Of a stretch of DNA of 64,000 nt, positions 24,535-34,134 are shown in pieces (the stretch's first letter is position 1; every line of letters begins with the position of its first letter). The stretch spans positions 371,332 through 435,331 of the forward strand of contig JAHDIH010000002.1 of NCBI GenBank assembly GCA_020630875.1, read 5' to 3'. Source of the stretch: Deltaproteobacteria bacterium. Lineage in GTDB: Bacteria; Myxococcota_A; Polyangia; Haliangiales; Haliangiaceae. The notes beneath the pieces were generated by a model that made no database searches, was not told where the DNA came from, and saw only the letters and a program-made list of their open reading frames with translations. The translations under genes were made by a program, and so were the position numbers.

Positions 24535-26241
24535 GTGTTGCGTTCGATTTTACTGCTGTGTTTTGCGACACAAAGTCTGCATGCGTCGCCGGTGCCGACG
24601 TTGATGGATCATGTTGGCAATCTCGCGCAAGAAACTCGTTTCCACAGTACGACACCCTCGCGGCGTGCCCAGCAGTACATCACTAGGGTGCTTAGGTCGC
24701 ACGGCATAGAGCCAATCATCCAGAAGATCGGTACGCAAAAGATACCCAGCATTTCGATTCCTTATGTGGTCGAAATACCGGCCACAAGTAAGGACGTGGA
24801 CGATGCAAACATCGTTGTCAAACTAGGAGACCAAGGCCCAACGAGGGTGTTCGTAGCCCACTACGACACCGTTCATGAATCCCCAGGAGCGATAGACAAT
24901 GCGGCTTCAGTCGCGATCTTACTGGAAATCGCAAAGAGGCTAAAGGAGCAACCTCCAAAGAACCATAGGGTAGAAATTCTGTTTTCCGCCGCTGAAGAAG
25001 TTGGGTTAGTCGGTGCAAGGCACCATGCACAGAAGAATGCACCGCCAGAGCTCGCGGTCTCTCTGGATATGGTGGGGTATCGTGGTCGGATAAATCTGAA
25101 TGGCGCCGGTAAACTTATTGGTCTTGCACGCAGTCGGTGGATCAAGCAGCGTGCCATTGAATCGCAGGTAGCGGTGAACTTTGCTATCCCGCAACGAAGC
25201 CTTAGTAAACTTTTGCCAATGGCGGAGCGTTCAGATCATGGCGCGTTTTCTGAGCGTGATGTTCCTGCGTTTCATCTGTACAGCGAAGAGCCTTATTTGG
25301 CGTATCACAGTCAATGGGATACTCCGGACAAAGTGGACCTCAATGGATTAGAAAGTGGTTTTAGGTTTGCGTTCGAATTGGCTCGTTCCCCCAAAGTATT
25401 TCCGTCTACCGATAGCGCTGCGAGCTGGATCAAAATCCCGTTCGGGCCTGTGGTAATCGCTCCTGAGTGGTTGGTTAGCCTCGTGCTTCTTTGTTCGATT
25501 GTCGTCGCTCTAATCATTTTGGTTCGGCGCCGGCATGGCGATAGTTTTCGACCGTTAGGCGTACGTAATCCAATCTTGGCGATTATCGCTCATGTGTTGG
25601 CCAGCCTATCTTTGATCGGGCTCCATTTCTTTGCCGAACGACTTCACGCTTATCCTCTTCCATGGATGGATCATATCAGCGCGTCAACGCTTTGTGCGGT
25701 TGGGATTTATTTCGTATGGACAATGGTGGTGGGAAGTATGGGCTGGCAAGCCTCCAACCGTTGGTGCGCTTGGATGAGTTGGTTACTCTTTGCCGCAATC
25801 GCGATCACTTTGATTTTGTTGAATCTATCGGAGTTGGCGATTCCATTTACAGTTAGTCTGTTGTCCTTTTGCATCGCCTGTACCGCAGAACGGTCTTGGG
25901 TTCGTTTGATATTATTTTTGCCGAGTACCTTTTCTCTCCTTTGTTTTCTCAGTCCTGGTCTCATTTCGGAAATGACGTTTCATCAATTCTTTCACCAAGT
26001 TCCTTTTGGTCACGCAACTTACTTCTCACTCGTGTTTTTCCCGTCGATGTTCATTCTGACGACGTACTTCAACTGGTTTCGCATTTACCTGGCGGAGCGC
26101 TCCCAAGGCTCGCAATGGGCTTTAGTAGGTGTGGTACTGGTGGCAACCACTGCAATCCTGACAATAGCTCCTCCGAAGTGCAGCGCCGCAGATTTTTTTC
26201 GTTTCGATTCAGCGTGCACCTACAAGTACGTGAACAGGTAA
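24535..26241 (+). CDS. M28-family metallopeptidase with C-terminal membrane domain
   Basis: A 568-residue protein starting at GTG 24535 or TTG 24538. A short signal (LLLCFATQSLHA) precedes an M28 aminopeptidase domain: AHYDTVHESPGAIDNAAS (zinc His and Asp), SAAEEVGLVGA (catalytic and zinc Glu), SLDMVG and the C-terminal AYHSQWDTPDK His. Residues from about 310 onward hold at least six hydrophobic segments, so the enzyme is anchored in the inner membrane with the catalytic part in the periplasm, as in M28/membrane fusion proteins. It probably trims peptides outside the cytoplasm. All metal ligands I can check are present. Confidence 0.85.
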   Translation: MLRSILLLCFATQSLHASPVPTLMDHVGNLAQETRFHSTTPSRRAQQYITRVLRSHGIEPIIQKIGTQKIPSISIPYVVEIPATSKDVDDANIVVKLGDQGPTRVFVAHYDTVHESPGAIDNAASVAILLEIAKRLKEQPPKNHRVEILFSAAEEVGLVGARHHAQKNAPPELAVSLDMVGYRGRINLNGAGKLIGLARSRWIKQRAIESQVAVNFAIPQRSLSKLLPMAERSDHGAFSERDVPAFHLYSEEPYLAYHSQWDTPDKVDLNGLESGFRFAFELARSPKVFPSTDSAASWIKIPFGPVVIAPEWLVSLVLLCSIVVALIILVRRRHGDSFRPLGVRNPILAIIAHVLASLSLIGLHFFAERLHAYPLPWMDHISASTLCAVGIYFVWTMVVGSMGWQASNRWCAWMSWLLFAAIAITLILLNLSELAIPFTVSLLSFCIACTAERSWVRLILFLPSTFSLLCFLSPGLISEMTFHQFFHQVPFGHATYFSLVFFPSMFILTTYFNWFRIYLAERSQGSQWALVGVVLVATTAILTIAPPKCSAADFFRFDSACTYKYVNR

Positions 26242-26255
26242 ATACCTAAAAGTAG

Positions 26256-26268
26256 TGGGTATCATTCT
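26256..26268. promoter_or_regulatory. Weak copy of a Fur-like motif
   Basis: The sequence TGGGTATCATTCT, about 100 bases upstream of the trypsin-like gene, shares GTATCATTCT with the better dyad at 40890-40904. As a Fur-type half-site it is weak, and the match could be chance. Confidence 0.2.
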
Positions 26269-26369
26269 ACGTACGTAAGCGGTTTTGTGTCCTTTTGCGG
26301 CCAATCGTACGCAAATTCATACCAGTTCGAATGGTTCCCCCAGACCGTAAAGTTCGTTAGCATGGAAAT

Positions 26370-27566
26370 ATGAATGGGATTTACTACGCAGGGCTCGCAT
26401 TAATATTAGCCGCATGTGGTGCAGAGAATAGGACTCACGAGATCATTTACACCGAAGATCAGTGCGGTCCAAATCGCTATGTGAATCAAATTTACAACGG
26501 AACCGAGCAGCCGTCCTACATCCCGTTATCAGACAGCCAAATCATGGCCATCGGAACCTTCGGTGGTTGTACGGGAACGCTAGTTAACGAGCGGTGGGTT
26601 GTCACCGCAAAACACTGTCGATTGGATACGGATAAGACATTTTGCACGGGAACCGATCCAAAACGTCCGAATATCTGCGCGAACGTAGAAGTACTTCACA
26701 ACCACCCCTCTCGTGATGTGACCTTGGTTAAGCTCGATCGTGCGTTAACCGATGAACTATCGATTACTCCCATTCCAATCGTTACGACAGTTGTAAAGTC
26801 TGACTTGGTTGGGAAATTCGGTGAAGCTGCGGGATACGGTCAGCAAGAAGACTTCGAGTCTGGAGAGTTATTGTTTACCAGGGAACCAATTTCGCAGGTT
26901 TCTGATGCGTACGTAACAATTGACGGACAAGGCCAACGAGGTGCTTGTTTTGGAGACTCGGGGGGACCACTTTTCATAATGACGGATAGCGGCCCGGCAA
27001 TCGTTGGAGCTTTGTCAAACGGTGATTCGTCTTGTCTAGGAATCGACAATTACGCCAGAGTGGATAAGATTTCTGCTTGGATTGAGTCCTACACGGGACC
27101 CATTGGATTGGGTGATGATTGTGGCGGGTTCGATGATGTAGGACGATGCTTCGATGGTCTGAGTGCACGCTGTGAGAATGGTCGTCTTGTCACGTCACAA
27201 TGCGAGGGCGTTTGTGGATGGGATACTGGCGACGAAGGATTTCGATGTTTGACCGGTGAAGATCCGTGCCAAGGCGTTGATGCCTTCGGAAAGTGCGATG
27301 GCAATACTGCGCTTTGGTGTCAGGATGGAGAGTTCAAAGTGAGAGATTGCGGATGTGCCTCTGACGTTTGTCGAGAAGATGGCAGCAAGGGTGGTGCGTT
27401 CTGCGTCGAAGATCCATGCCAAGGCGTTAGCTATCAAGGCGAGTGTAGCGGGGATGTTGCAAGATGGTGCGAAAACGAAAAAGTGGTGGAGCGAGACTGT
27501 GGAAATGTTGGCGAAACCTGCGGTTTTGCTAATGATGAAGTTGGCTACTATTGCGTCCCACGATAA
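26370..27566 (+). CDS. Trypsin-like serine protease lipoprotein with C-terminal Cys-rich repeats
   Basis: A 398-residue product. A signal with lipobox (LALILAACG) is followed by a chymotrypsin-fold S1 protease. The catalytic triad is visible: TAKHC with H82, RDVTLVKL with D116, and GDSGGP with S197. Residues from about 252 to the end form three Cys-rich repeats of the pattern DxCxGVxxxGxCxG...xWCxxGxxxxRDC. These occur in other secreted myxobacterial proteins and may bind carbohydrate or substrate. The enzyme should be active on the cell surface. It is followed at ten bases by the DUF2505-like gene. Confidence 0.9.
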   Translation: MNGIYYAGLALILAACGAENRTHEIIYTEDQCGPNRYVNQIYNGTEQPSYIPLSDSQIMAIGTFGGCTGTLVNERWVVTAKHCRLDTDKTFCTGTDPKRPNICANVEVLHNHPSRDVTLVKLDRALTDELSITPIPIVTTVVKSDLVGKFGEAAGYGQQEDFESGELLFTREPISQVSDAYVTIDGQGQRGACFGDSGGPLFIMTDSGPAIVGALSNGDSSCLGIDNYARVDKISAWIESYTGPIGLGDDCGGFDDVGRCFDGLSARCENGRLVTSQCEGVCGWDTGDEGFRCLTGEDPCQGVDAFGKCDGNTALWCQDGEFKVRDCGCASDVCREDGSKGGAFCVEDPCQGVSYQGECSGDVARWCENEKVVERDCGNVGETCGFANDEVGYYCVPR

Positions 27567-27575
27567 TGTCTCGGC

Positions 27576-28076
27576 ATGCTCGCGTACCGGTTCGAACACA
27601 TTTTCAATTGCGACTCTGTAGAAAATTACTGGAAAGCTTATTTCAGTAGTGAGATGCAAGACAAACTCGACAATGCGTTGGGGATAGGTAGCACTGAGAT
27701 CTTAAACGTGGTGGATAGCGAAGATGTCATGACACGGACCGTGGTGAAGGTACCGAATCGCCAGCTGCCAAGTTTCCTAAAAAAGTTCGCTAACGGAAAA
27801 CTGGTATTCACCCAAAATCAGAGATTTCGAAAACCAGAGAATCGTATCACCATCGACGTGACAAACTCGATGTTTCCCAATCGGTCTGAGATTAAGGGGG
27901 AATACATTGTAGAGAGTGCTGGCGCTGGAAAAGTGAAGCGGACCTACACCGGAACCGTCAGCGTGACCGTACCCCTTATTGGAAAGCGTGTAGAAAAGTG
28001 GGTGTTGGTTGATCTTGAGAAATCGATGAATACAGGAGCTTCCGTAACCCAGAAGTGGCTCGACGGAAATCAATAG
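27576..28076 (+). CDS. DUF2505-family-like protein
   Basis: A 166-residue soluble protein without signal peptide. The layout fits the START/Bet-v-1-like DUF2505 family: an opening YRFEHIFNCDSVENYWKAYFSSE, then TRTVVKVPNRQLPSFLKKF, ITIDVTNSMFPNRSEIKGEYIVES and a closing VSVTVPLIGKRVEKWVLVDLEKSM. The fold suggests binding of a hydrophobic ligand. The role is unknown. A downstream 7-bp inverted repeat (GTGGGAT/ATCCCAC, 28084-28113) with no T-run is a weak terminator candidate. Confidence 0.7.
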   Translation: MLAYRFEHIFNCDSVENYWKAYFSSEMQDKLDNALGIGSTEILNVVDSEDVMTRTVVKVPNRQLPSFLKKFANGKLVFTQNQRFRKPENRITIDVTNSMFPNRSEIKGEYIVESAGAGKVKRTYTGTVSVTVPLIGKRVEKWVLVDLEKSMNTGASVTQKWLDGNQ

Positions 28077-28155
28077 TTGCATCGTGGGATGATCTGCTGA
28101 AACGTAATCCCACTAACAAACGTAGTAGACTGGCAGGATTTGTTGCAGCCGTAAC

Positions 28156-29901
28156 GTGAATATTGTTAATCTATCGTGGGGGATGCGGTGGCTGTCAAAG
28201 ATAATTAGAAAGCGTAAGCGGCGGCAAAACAAGCGCTATTCGCTGGATGCAAAGCTTAACGTGAAATGCGCAAGTTGGGATAAATTCGCCGACCTTTTCG
28301 CTGCCGATATTTCAAGAGAAGGCATCTACATCAATAGTAAATCGCTCGCCCCAGTCGGAGAAGTGGTAGCGATTGAGCTGCAACTTCCTGAAGGGAAGAC
28401 GTTACCTCTCAAAGGCGTTGTAGTTCGATGCATCGATGTGGAGCTTGCGAGAAGACTTGGTAAGCCAGCAGGGATGGGGGTTCGTTTAGAACCGCCAAAA
28501 GGAAAAGATGCGGAAGTCTTCGCAAAAGTGCTTCAGGCGGCGCAACAAAAACTTCCCGCGCCAGGCCAGTACTTAACAGAACCCCGCTTTTCAACTGATC
28601 CAGGGACAGGAGAAGCTCTTGACTCATCTGTTGTCGCGGAATCCTCATCGAAGAAGCGCTCGAATGGACCCATTGCAAGAAGTGAAACGACGCCGCCTAA
28701 CTTTACGCGAAAGTCCGTAAAAAAAGACGAAGTGATTGTCGGGATTGATTTGGGGACGAGCTACTCCTCTATTGCAGCTTTGATTGATGGAAGTGTGGTT
28801 GTACTTCCAAGAGCATCTGGTGCCCACGCGACGCCATCTGCCGTATGGTATCCAGACAGAACTTCAAGAGCAATCGTCGGCAGGAAAGCGAAGGACAAAC
28901 TAAGTACTCGCTCCAGGGAAGTGGTAACGTCTCCTAAGCGTTTGCTTGGACGTAAGTACGACGACAAAGAAGTGCAACAATTTCTCGGGGCTGCCGCCTA
29001 TGAAAGTCAACGCGGTCCGGGGGAGCAACCGCTGTTACTCATTCATGAGCAACCCATAGCCATTCCGCAGGTAGCATCCCGAATTCTTGATAGCTTGCTG
29101 GAAGTTGGTGCGAAGCATTTGGGTAGCAGACCCCAGCGGGCTGTGATCTCAGTTCCCGTGACGTTTGGACCAGAGCGAGTCGCCGCGTTAAAGAAGGCTT
29201 GCATGCTAGCCCAGTTGGACTTAGTGGATATTGTTGACGAGCCATCTTCTGCGGCAATTGCAAACCGAAACGATTCAGCAATGAAAGGTTACGTCGGTGT
29301 TTACGACTTTGGTGGAGGGACTTTCGACTTCTCCGTTGTAAATACCAACGGCGGCTGTTTTGAAGTCATTTCGACGGCAGGTGATTCATGGCTCGGGGGA
29401 GATGATTTTGACAACGCCGTGGCTAGTGCTGTGGCGAATCAGTTTTGGAAAAAACACAATGTTGAACTCCGAAATGATGCGGTCGCTTGGTATCGACTTC
29501 TGCAAGCATCTGAAGGTGCTAAGATTGCGTTGACCGCCAAGGATACCGCCAACATATTTGTTCCAAAAGTTCACAACACACAAGCAGGGCAACTTGATGT
29601 TCATGTCACTATTTCTCGAGACGCCTTCCATGACCTATGTCAAGGGTTGTTTGAGCGAACGCTTGAGACGTGCACCGCTGCGCTCGAATTGGTTGATTTG
29701 AAGCCTGCGGATATGTCCGCAATTTTTCTAAGTGGTGGCACCACGTACATGCCAATGATTCGTAAGGAATTGGCGCGATACTTTGGTTGCCCCGTTCGAA
29801 GTGGCGTGCCACCCGAACACGCAGTTTGTCTTGGGGCCGCAATCCATGGAGCGGAACTGTCCCAGCGCGCCGATGCGACCTTGAAATCTGCACAATTCTA
29901 G
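28156..29901 (+). CDS. PilZ-Hsp70 ATPase fusion protein
   Basis: A 581-residue protein. The first 130 residues form a PilZ domain with both c-di-GMP motifs: RxxxR (R23 to R27 in [10 protein letters not shown]) and DxSxxG (D51 to G56 in DISREGIYI). After a Ser-rich linker (about 140-188) an Hsp70 nucleotide-binding domain starts: [10 protein letters not shown] (196-205), [24 protein letters not shown] and [11 protein letters not shown]. It ends shortly after the last conserved ATPase strand ([11 protein letters not shown]), so the substrate-binding domain is missing. PilZ-DnaK proteins are known in Myxococcus xanthus; the present one would couple c-di-GMP to an Hsp70-type ATPase. An internal ATG at 28183 could be used, but the PilZ residues are kept either way. 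Confidence 0.88.
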   Translation: MNIVNLSWGMRWLSKIIRKRKRRQNKRYSLDAKLNVKCASWDKFADLFAADISREGIYINSKSLAPVGEVVAIELQLPEGKTLPLKGVVVRCIDVELARRLGKPAGMGVRLEPPKGKDAEVFAKVLQAAQQKLPAPGQYLTEPRFSTDPGTGEALDSSVVAESSSKKRSNGPIARSETTPPNFTRKSVKKDEVIVGIDLGTSYSSIAALIDGSVVVLPRASGAHATPSAVWYPDRTSRAIVGRKAKDKLSTRSREVVTSPKRLLGRKYDDKEVQQFLGAAAYESQRGPGEQPLLLIHEQPIAIPQVASRILDSLLEVGAKHLGSRPQRAVISVPVTFGPERVAALKKACMLAQLDLVDIVDEPSSAAIANRNDSAMKGYVGVYDFGGGTFDFSVVNTNGGCFEVISTAGDSWLGGDDFDNAVASAVANQFWKKHNVELRNDAVAWYRLLQASEGAKIALTAKDTANIFVPKVHNTQAGQLDVHVTISRDAFHDLCQGLFERTLETCTAALELVDLKPADMSAIFLSGGTTYMPMIRKELARYFGCPVRSGVPPEHAVCLGAAIHGAELSQRADATLKSAQF

Positions 29902-29947
29902 TGGGATTGTTTGACGAGTGAGGTTCCGCCTTCTACGCTTTGGCTTC

Positions 29948-31732
29948 ATGCAAATTCGATACAGTCTGCTACTCCTCCTTGTCGCCTCATGTGGTGGTAA
30001 GGGTGGCAAATCGCAACCGCCTAAGGAAATTACCGATTCATTGAAGCTAAAGGACAAGCCGGTCGCGCCAAAGCTTGAACGCAAGAAGCCTATGGATGGG
30101 CATCAGGAAGGGAATGCTTCTGATTTGCTCGATGTCATGGCAAAAGAAAACGCAAGGTGGATGAATGCTCCAGCCGGGGCTCTTCCGCCCATGTATTACC
30201 TTTCTTATCAGGTATTCGATGAGCGTTCGATAATTATCGAAGCGCAAAGCGGAGCCATTGTTACCGATCGAGACGATACGGACAGACAGCTGGATACCGA
30301 AGTGCGAGTGGGAAGTAAGCAGATTGACAACACAACCACTCTTAGTAGTGCAGGAGAACTGAATGCACCGATGACACGGAGGGGACGTCTGCCACTGTCA
30401 AACGACAACGCTGCTGCGATTGCCCATCACCTCTGGCTTGATACAGACCGACGCTATAAGGAAGCTCAACTCGCTTATCGTCAAGTCGAAGCAGACGTTC
30501 GAGTAAGAGCCAAAGACAACAGACCTCCCGACTTTGTGTCGGCTCCCAAAGAATACTTTGTCGGGAAAGAGAAGAAGGTTTCAATCGACAAGGCTAAGTG
30601 GACAGAGACTCTGAAGCAATGTTCCAAGCGTGTTCACAATGGTGTGGCGACTCGGGGGACTTGTCGAATCGAAGTAGAGAGAGTGACGTCCTACTACGTG
30701 AACTCCGAGGGAACCAAACTACAACAATCTAGGCTCCTTGCTCAGCTCACGATAGGCGCAGGAGTTAAGGCCGATGATGGGATGCAGCTGAGGCGAATGG
30801 AACAAGCTTTTGCAGAAGATGCCAAAGACCTATTGGACCAAGCAAAAATGGACAAAATGATTGACGTTGTCTCTAAAGATTTGTTGGCACTGCACAGTGC
30901 CCCCATTGTTGATCCTTATGTTGGTCCTGCCATTTTGCAAGGAAAAGCAGCGGCCGTATTTTTTCATGAAGTATTTGGTCATCGTATGGAAGGTCATCGG
31001 CAGACCAGTGACGAAAGTGGACAAACGTTTACTTCCAAAGTTGGCAAAGAAATCATGCCAACGTGGTTGTCGGTTTTTGATGATCCTAGTGTGACGAAAG
31101 CTAACGACTTTTTTCTAAACGGTTTTTATCGGTTTGATGATGAAGGAGTAGCTGCGCAGAGAGTAGAACTTGTGAAAAAGGGGAAGTTGACTAGTTTTCT
31201 GCAGGGAAGGCACCCGATCAAAGGATTTCCAACCTCCAACGGCCACGGGAGAAAACAACCAGGCGCATTTCCCGTTAGTCGTCAAGGTAACCTGTTTGTG
31301 ACCGCCGAGAAGACTATTGGAGAAACAGAACTTGAAAAAGCACTTTTGCAAGAAGTCAAAAGACAAGGCAAACCATTCGGAATGGTGTTTACTGAGATTT
31401 CTGGAGGATTTACCAATACTACAAGATTCCTGCCACAAGCATTTAAAGTAAACCCTGTCATGGCTTATCGCATCTACCCAGACGGACGGCGGGAGTTGGT
31501 TCGTGGGGTGGATATTGTAGGGACACCTTTAACTGCGTTGGCAAATATCATGGCGGCTAGCAACAAGCTCGAAACTTTTAATGGAATGTGCGGTGCGGAA
31601 AGTGGTTGGGTTCCTGTCTCAGCCTCGGCCCCGAGTTTGCTCTTGAAAAACCTGGAGGTAGAACGAGGATTTAAACCCATTGATAGACCTCCAGTTCTTA
31701 GCCCACCGACGATTACCAAGGAGACAAACTAA
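29948..31732 (+). CDS. TldD-like metalloprotease lipoprotein
   Basis: I place the start at ATG 29948, which gives a clean lipoprotein signal (MQIRYSLLLLLVASCGG); an in-frame ATG lies 30 bases upstream. The roughly 594-residue product carries the TldD/PmbA catalytic motif HEVFGHRMEGH (HExxxH: H340, E341 and H345). Late in the protein is FNGMCGAESGWVPVSASAP, whose cysteine matches the third metal ligand of TldD. The RELVRGVDIVGTPL...ASNKLETF segment is family-typical. E. coli TldD acts in the cytoplasm with TldE; here the type II signal predicts a lipidated, periplasmic form. The next gene overlaps by one base and encodes a TldE-like partner. The substrate is unknown. Confidence 0.85.
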   Translation: MQIRYSLLLLLVASCGGKGGKSQPPKEITDSLKLKDKPVAPKLERKKPMDGHQEGNASDLLDVMAKENARWMNAPAGALPPMYYLSYQVFDERSIIIEAQSGAIVTDRDDTDRQLDTEVRVGSKQIDNTTTLSSAGELNAPMTRRGRLPLSNDNAAAIAHHLWLDTDRRYKEAQLAYRQVEADVRVRAKDNRPPDFVSAPKEYFVGKEKKVSIDKAKWTETLKQCSKRVHNGVATRGTCRIEVERVTSYYVNSEGTKLQQSRLLAQLTIGAGVKADDGMQLRRMEQAFAEDAKDLLDQAKMDKMIDVVSKDLLALHSAPIVDPYVGPAILQGKAAAVFFHEVFGHRMEGHRQTSDESGQTFTSKVGKEIMPTWLSVFDDPSVTKANDFFLNGFYRFDDEGVAAQRVELVKKGKLTSFLQGRHPIKGFPTSNGHGRKQPGAFPVSRQGNLFVTAEKTIGETELEKALLQEVKRQGKPFGMVFTEISGGFTNTTRFLPQAFKVNPVMAYRIYPDGRRELVRGVDIVGTPLTALANIMAASNKLETFNGMCGAESGWVPVSASAPSLLLKNLEVERGFKPIDRPPVLSPPTITKETN

Positions 31733-33501
31733 TGTCGCGTTTAATACTTATTTTACTAGTTTTTTCCACTACTGCATCAGCAAAGTCTCTGGCAGCCGCT
31801 GGTGCTTCCAAAGCAATCACTCAAGAAGTTATTGATGCTGTGGCGCAAGAGATGAATCGAGCCTCCGTCGGCCTCCGCTTACCCGGCGCTCCAAAACCGT
31901 ATTTCATCAGTTACAAAATTACCGAGGTTGACGTAAGCGACGTGAGTGCGTCACTAGGCGCGGTGACAGCGAAACAAGATCGGCACTTTGTATCGATCGA
32001 AGCCAAGGTGCGAGTAGGGGACTATTCGTTCGATAACTCCAACTACGTGGTGCCAGATGCCGCAGGGATGGATGGAGAAGCACAAATTACGCTCCCCATT
32101 GACGCCACGCCAAAGTCGGCGAGACGAGCCGCATGGCTCATCACAGACGCCGCTTACAAAGAAGCTCTAATCCAGTTGCGTGCCAAGAAAGAGGCAGGGG
32201 TTAGTGGAGTTTCGGTACCGTCTCTTTCCCAATCTAAATCGGTAGTAGGAAAGTTCAATCAGAACGTCCAGCCAAAGGAAAAGATCAGCGAGCTAGCTAA
32301 ACTCGCGGAGTCCGTTTCTGGCGAGTTTTCCAAGTATCCTCATATTCGAGACTCAAGAGTTTCCTATACGAGTTTTATCGAGCGGAGGTGGTATCTCAAT
32401 ACGGAAGGAACCAGCGCAAGAGACGTCCGGCGGGTTAGCGGAGTGGTGGTAACCGCAACTTCTCTAGCGAAGGACGGACAAGAACTGGCGGACTTTGTGA
32501 CGCACTACGATCAGAGTATTCTCGGGCTTCCCAAAGCCGCGGCATTGAAGAAAGAAGCGGCGCAAATTGCAAGCAATCTGCAAAAACTATCGAAAGCACC
32601 ACGTTCGGATGCCTACTCAGGACCAATACTTTTTGAAGGCCAGGCGGCTGGCGCTATGGTCAGGCACGGATTAGCTCGACATCTCGGTGGTACTCCATTG
32701 CCCGTGGGAATGGCTCCGCAGTCGGCAAAATTGTTCGGTGGTGCGTTTCATAGCAAGGTCGGCATGAGAGTGATGCCGACGCATGTCACAGTGATTGACA
32801 ACCCCACTGAAGGGAACGCTTCTATTGGCGGATACGCTTTGGATGATGAGGGCGTGGCGGCACAAAAAGTCGTAGCGATAAAAGATGGCAAGCTAAAGTC
32901 GCTACTCAGCAGTCGAACGCCGTTGAAAGCAAAAGGTTCAAGCAATGGGCACGCAAGGCGGGTAGGACAAGGTGGCGTTTACCATGGCAGTGCTACCAAC
33001 CTAACGTTGTCTTCTAAAAAGGGTCTCACCTCCGCCAAGTTGAGAAAGAAGTTTCTGGCCTTGATAAGAAAAGAAGGACTTGAGTTTGGTATCGTAGTTA
33101 AGAAAATTGACGACGCTGCTGTTACTTCCGTAGCGGAATACTCTCGAAGAGAGTTGCTGCGACTTATCAAGATCTCTGATTTGTCGTCTCTACCACCAGT
33201 TCTACTGGCTTATCGAGTCTATCCAAACGGCAAAGAGGAGTTGGTTCGAGGGCTGGGCATCAAACCTTTTGATGCTAAAAATTGGCGAAACTTGGCAGGG
33301 GTCGGAAGAAAAGCATTCACGTACAGTTATCTTGCTTCGGGCGAGCCCTACATTGCGCACAAAGTAAGAGGTACTTCCGAAGGATTTGTTCCTTCAGGCG
33401 GAATCGAGAGTACCGTGAAGTCCCCAGATTTACTGTTCCCAGAAATCGACCTCGATAGCAGAGGTTTCGCAGTAATGCCGGCTAAGATTGCCAAACCGTG
33501 A
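31732..33501 (+). CDS. TldE/PmbA-like exported protein lacking the metal site
   Basis: A 589-residue protein with a signal peptide (MSRLILILLVFSTTASA). It shares the TldD family outline with its upstream neighbour: YPNGKEELVRGLGIK, PSGGIESTVKSPDLL, FEGQAAGAMVRHGLARHLGG. However, the position of HExxxH reads VRHGLARH, without the metal Glu, and the cysteine of the MCG motif is absent. It is thus the expected inactive partner of a TldD/TldE-like heterodimer. The start codon overlaps the upstream stop (TAATG), so equal synthesis is expected. Both proteins are exported, which is unusual for the family. Confidence 0.78.
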   Translation: MSRLILILLVFSTTASAKSLAAAGASKAITQEVIDAVAQEMNRASVGLRLPGAPKPYFISYKITEVDVSDVSASLGAVTAKQDRHFVSIEAKVRVGDYSFDNSNYVVPDAAGMDGEAQITLPIDATPKSARRAAWLITDAAYKEALIQLRAKKEAGVSGVSVPSLSQSKSVVGKFNQNVQPKEKISELAKLAESVSGEFSKYPHIRDSRVSYTSFIERRWYLNTEGTSARDVRRVSGVVVTATSLAKDGQELADFVTHYDQSILGLPKAAALKKEAAQIASNLQKLSKAPRSDAYSGPILFEGQAAGAMVRHGLARHLGGTPLPVGMAPQSAKLFGGAFHSKVGMRVMPTHVTVIDNPTEGNASIGGYALDDEGVAAQKVVAIKDGKLKSLLSSRTPLKAKGSSNGHARRVGQGGVYHGSATNLTLSSKKGLTSAKLRKKFLALIRKEGLEFGIVVKKIDDAAVTSVAEYSRRELLRLIKISDLSSLPPVLLAYRVYPNGKEELVRGLGIKPFDAKNWRNLAGVGRKAFTYSYLASGEPYIAHKVRGTSEGFVPSGGIESTVKSPDLLFPEIDLDSRGFAVMPAKIAKP

Positions 33502-34076
33502 CCCGCGTAAATCTGCATAGCAAAATCGAAGGAAGTAGAGCGAACGGGCCAGGAAATCGTTACGTCGTTTGGTTTCGCGGATGCAGCTTAGGGTGTCCTG
33601 GTTGCTTCAACCCGTCGACTCACTCTCCGATTGGTGGCGATTCAGTAGATACCTCGGCCATAGCGCGAGCGGTTCTCGACGGAGATTACGACGGACTCAC
33701 AATATCTGGTGGTGAACCCTTTGAGCAGCCACAAGCTTTGCTTGCGTTGGTTAAGGAGGTCTTCCCCCAAAAAGGAATTATCGTCTTTTCCGGTTACTCG
33801 GAGTCAGAAATAATCGAGCAAGAATTAGGTAGTGAGATTCTACGTTTCGTTGATGTTTTGATTGATGGGCGCTACGAACGGGCCGAAAAAATCGCAACAG
33901 AGCTACGCGGCTCGAGCAATCAGGAGATTCGGCTCTATACCGACAGGTACGTCCGTGAAGACATAACGGCTACACCTGAACTTGAGATACGAATTGGAAG
34001 CGATGGGTTGGTTACTGTAAGTGGCGTTCAACCAATTCCTCTGGGACGGATTAGGCAAACTCAAGAAAAACCGTAA
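33498..34076 (+). CDS. NrdG-like radical SAM activase
   Basis: A 192-residue protein starting at GTG 33498, overlapping the upstream stop. The cluster-binding CxxxCxxC is at C29, C33 and C36 ([14 protein letters not shown]), the pattern of glycyl-radical-enzyme activases and related short 4Fe-4S proteins. SAM-binding features follow ([20 protein letters not shown]). It would generate a 5'-deoxyadenosyl radical. No NrdD-type or other glycyl-radical enzyme is in the window. Its position directly after the TldD/TldE-like pair and 58 bases before clpP makes a shared transcript likely. Its own target is not evident. Confidence 0.8.
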   Translation: MTRVNLHSKIEGSRANGPGNRYVVWFRGCSLGCPGCFNPSTHSPIGGDSVDTSAIARAVLDGDYDGLTISGGEPFEQPQALLALVKEVFPQKGIIVFSGYSESEIIEQELGSEILRFVDVLIDGRYERAEKIATELRGSSNQEIRLYTDRYVREDITATPELEIRIGSDGLVTVSGVQPIPLGRIRQTQEKP

Positions 34077-34134
34077 CCATATTGGGCCATGGACTTGCGC
34101 CAAGTTGCTTTGGCTCTTACAGTTAAGAGTGGCT

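Noticed and set aside
34021-34134. N-terminal extension of ClpP
   Set aside because: It overlaps the NrdG-like gene and adds 38 residues absent in ClpP proteins.
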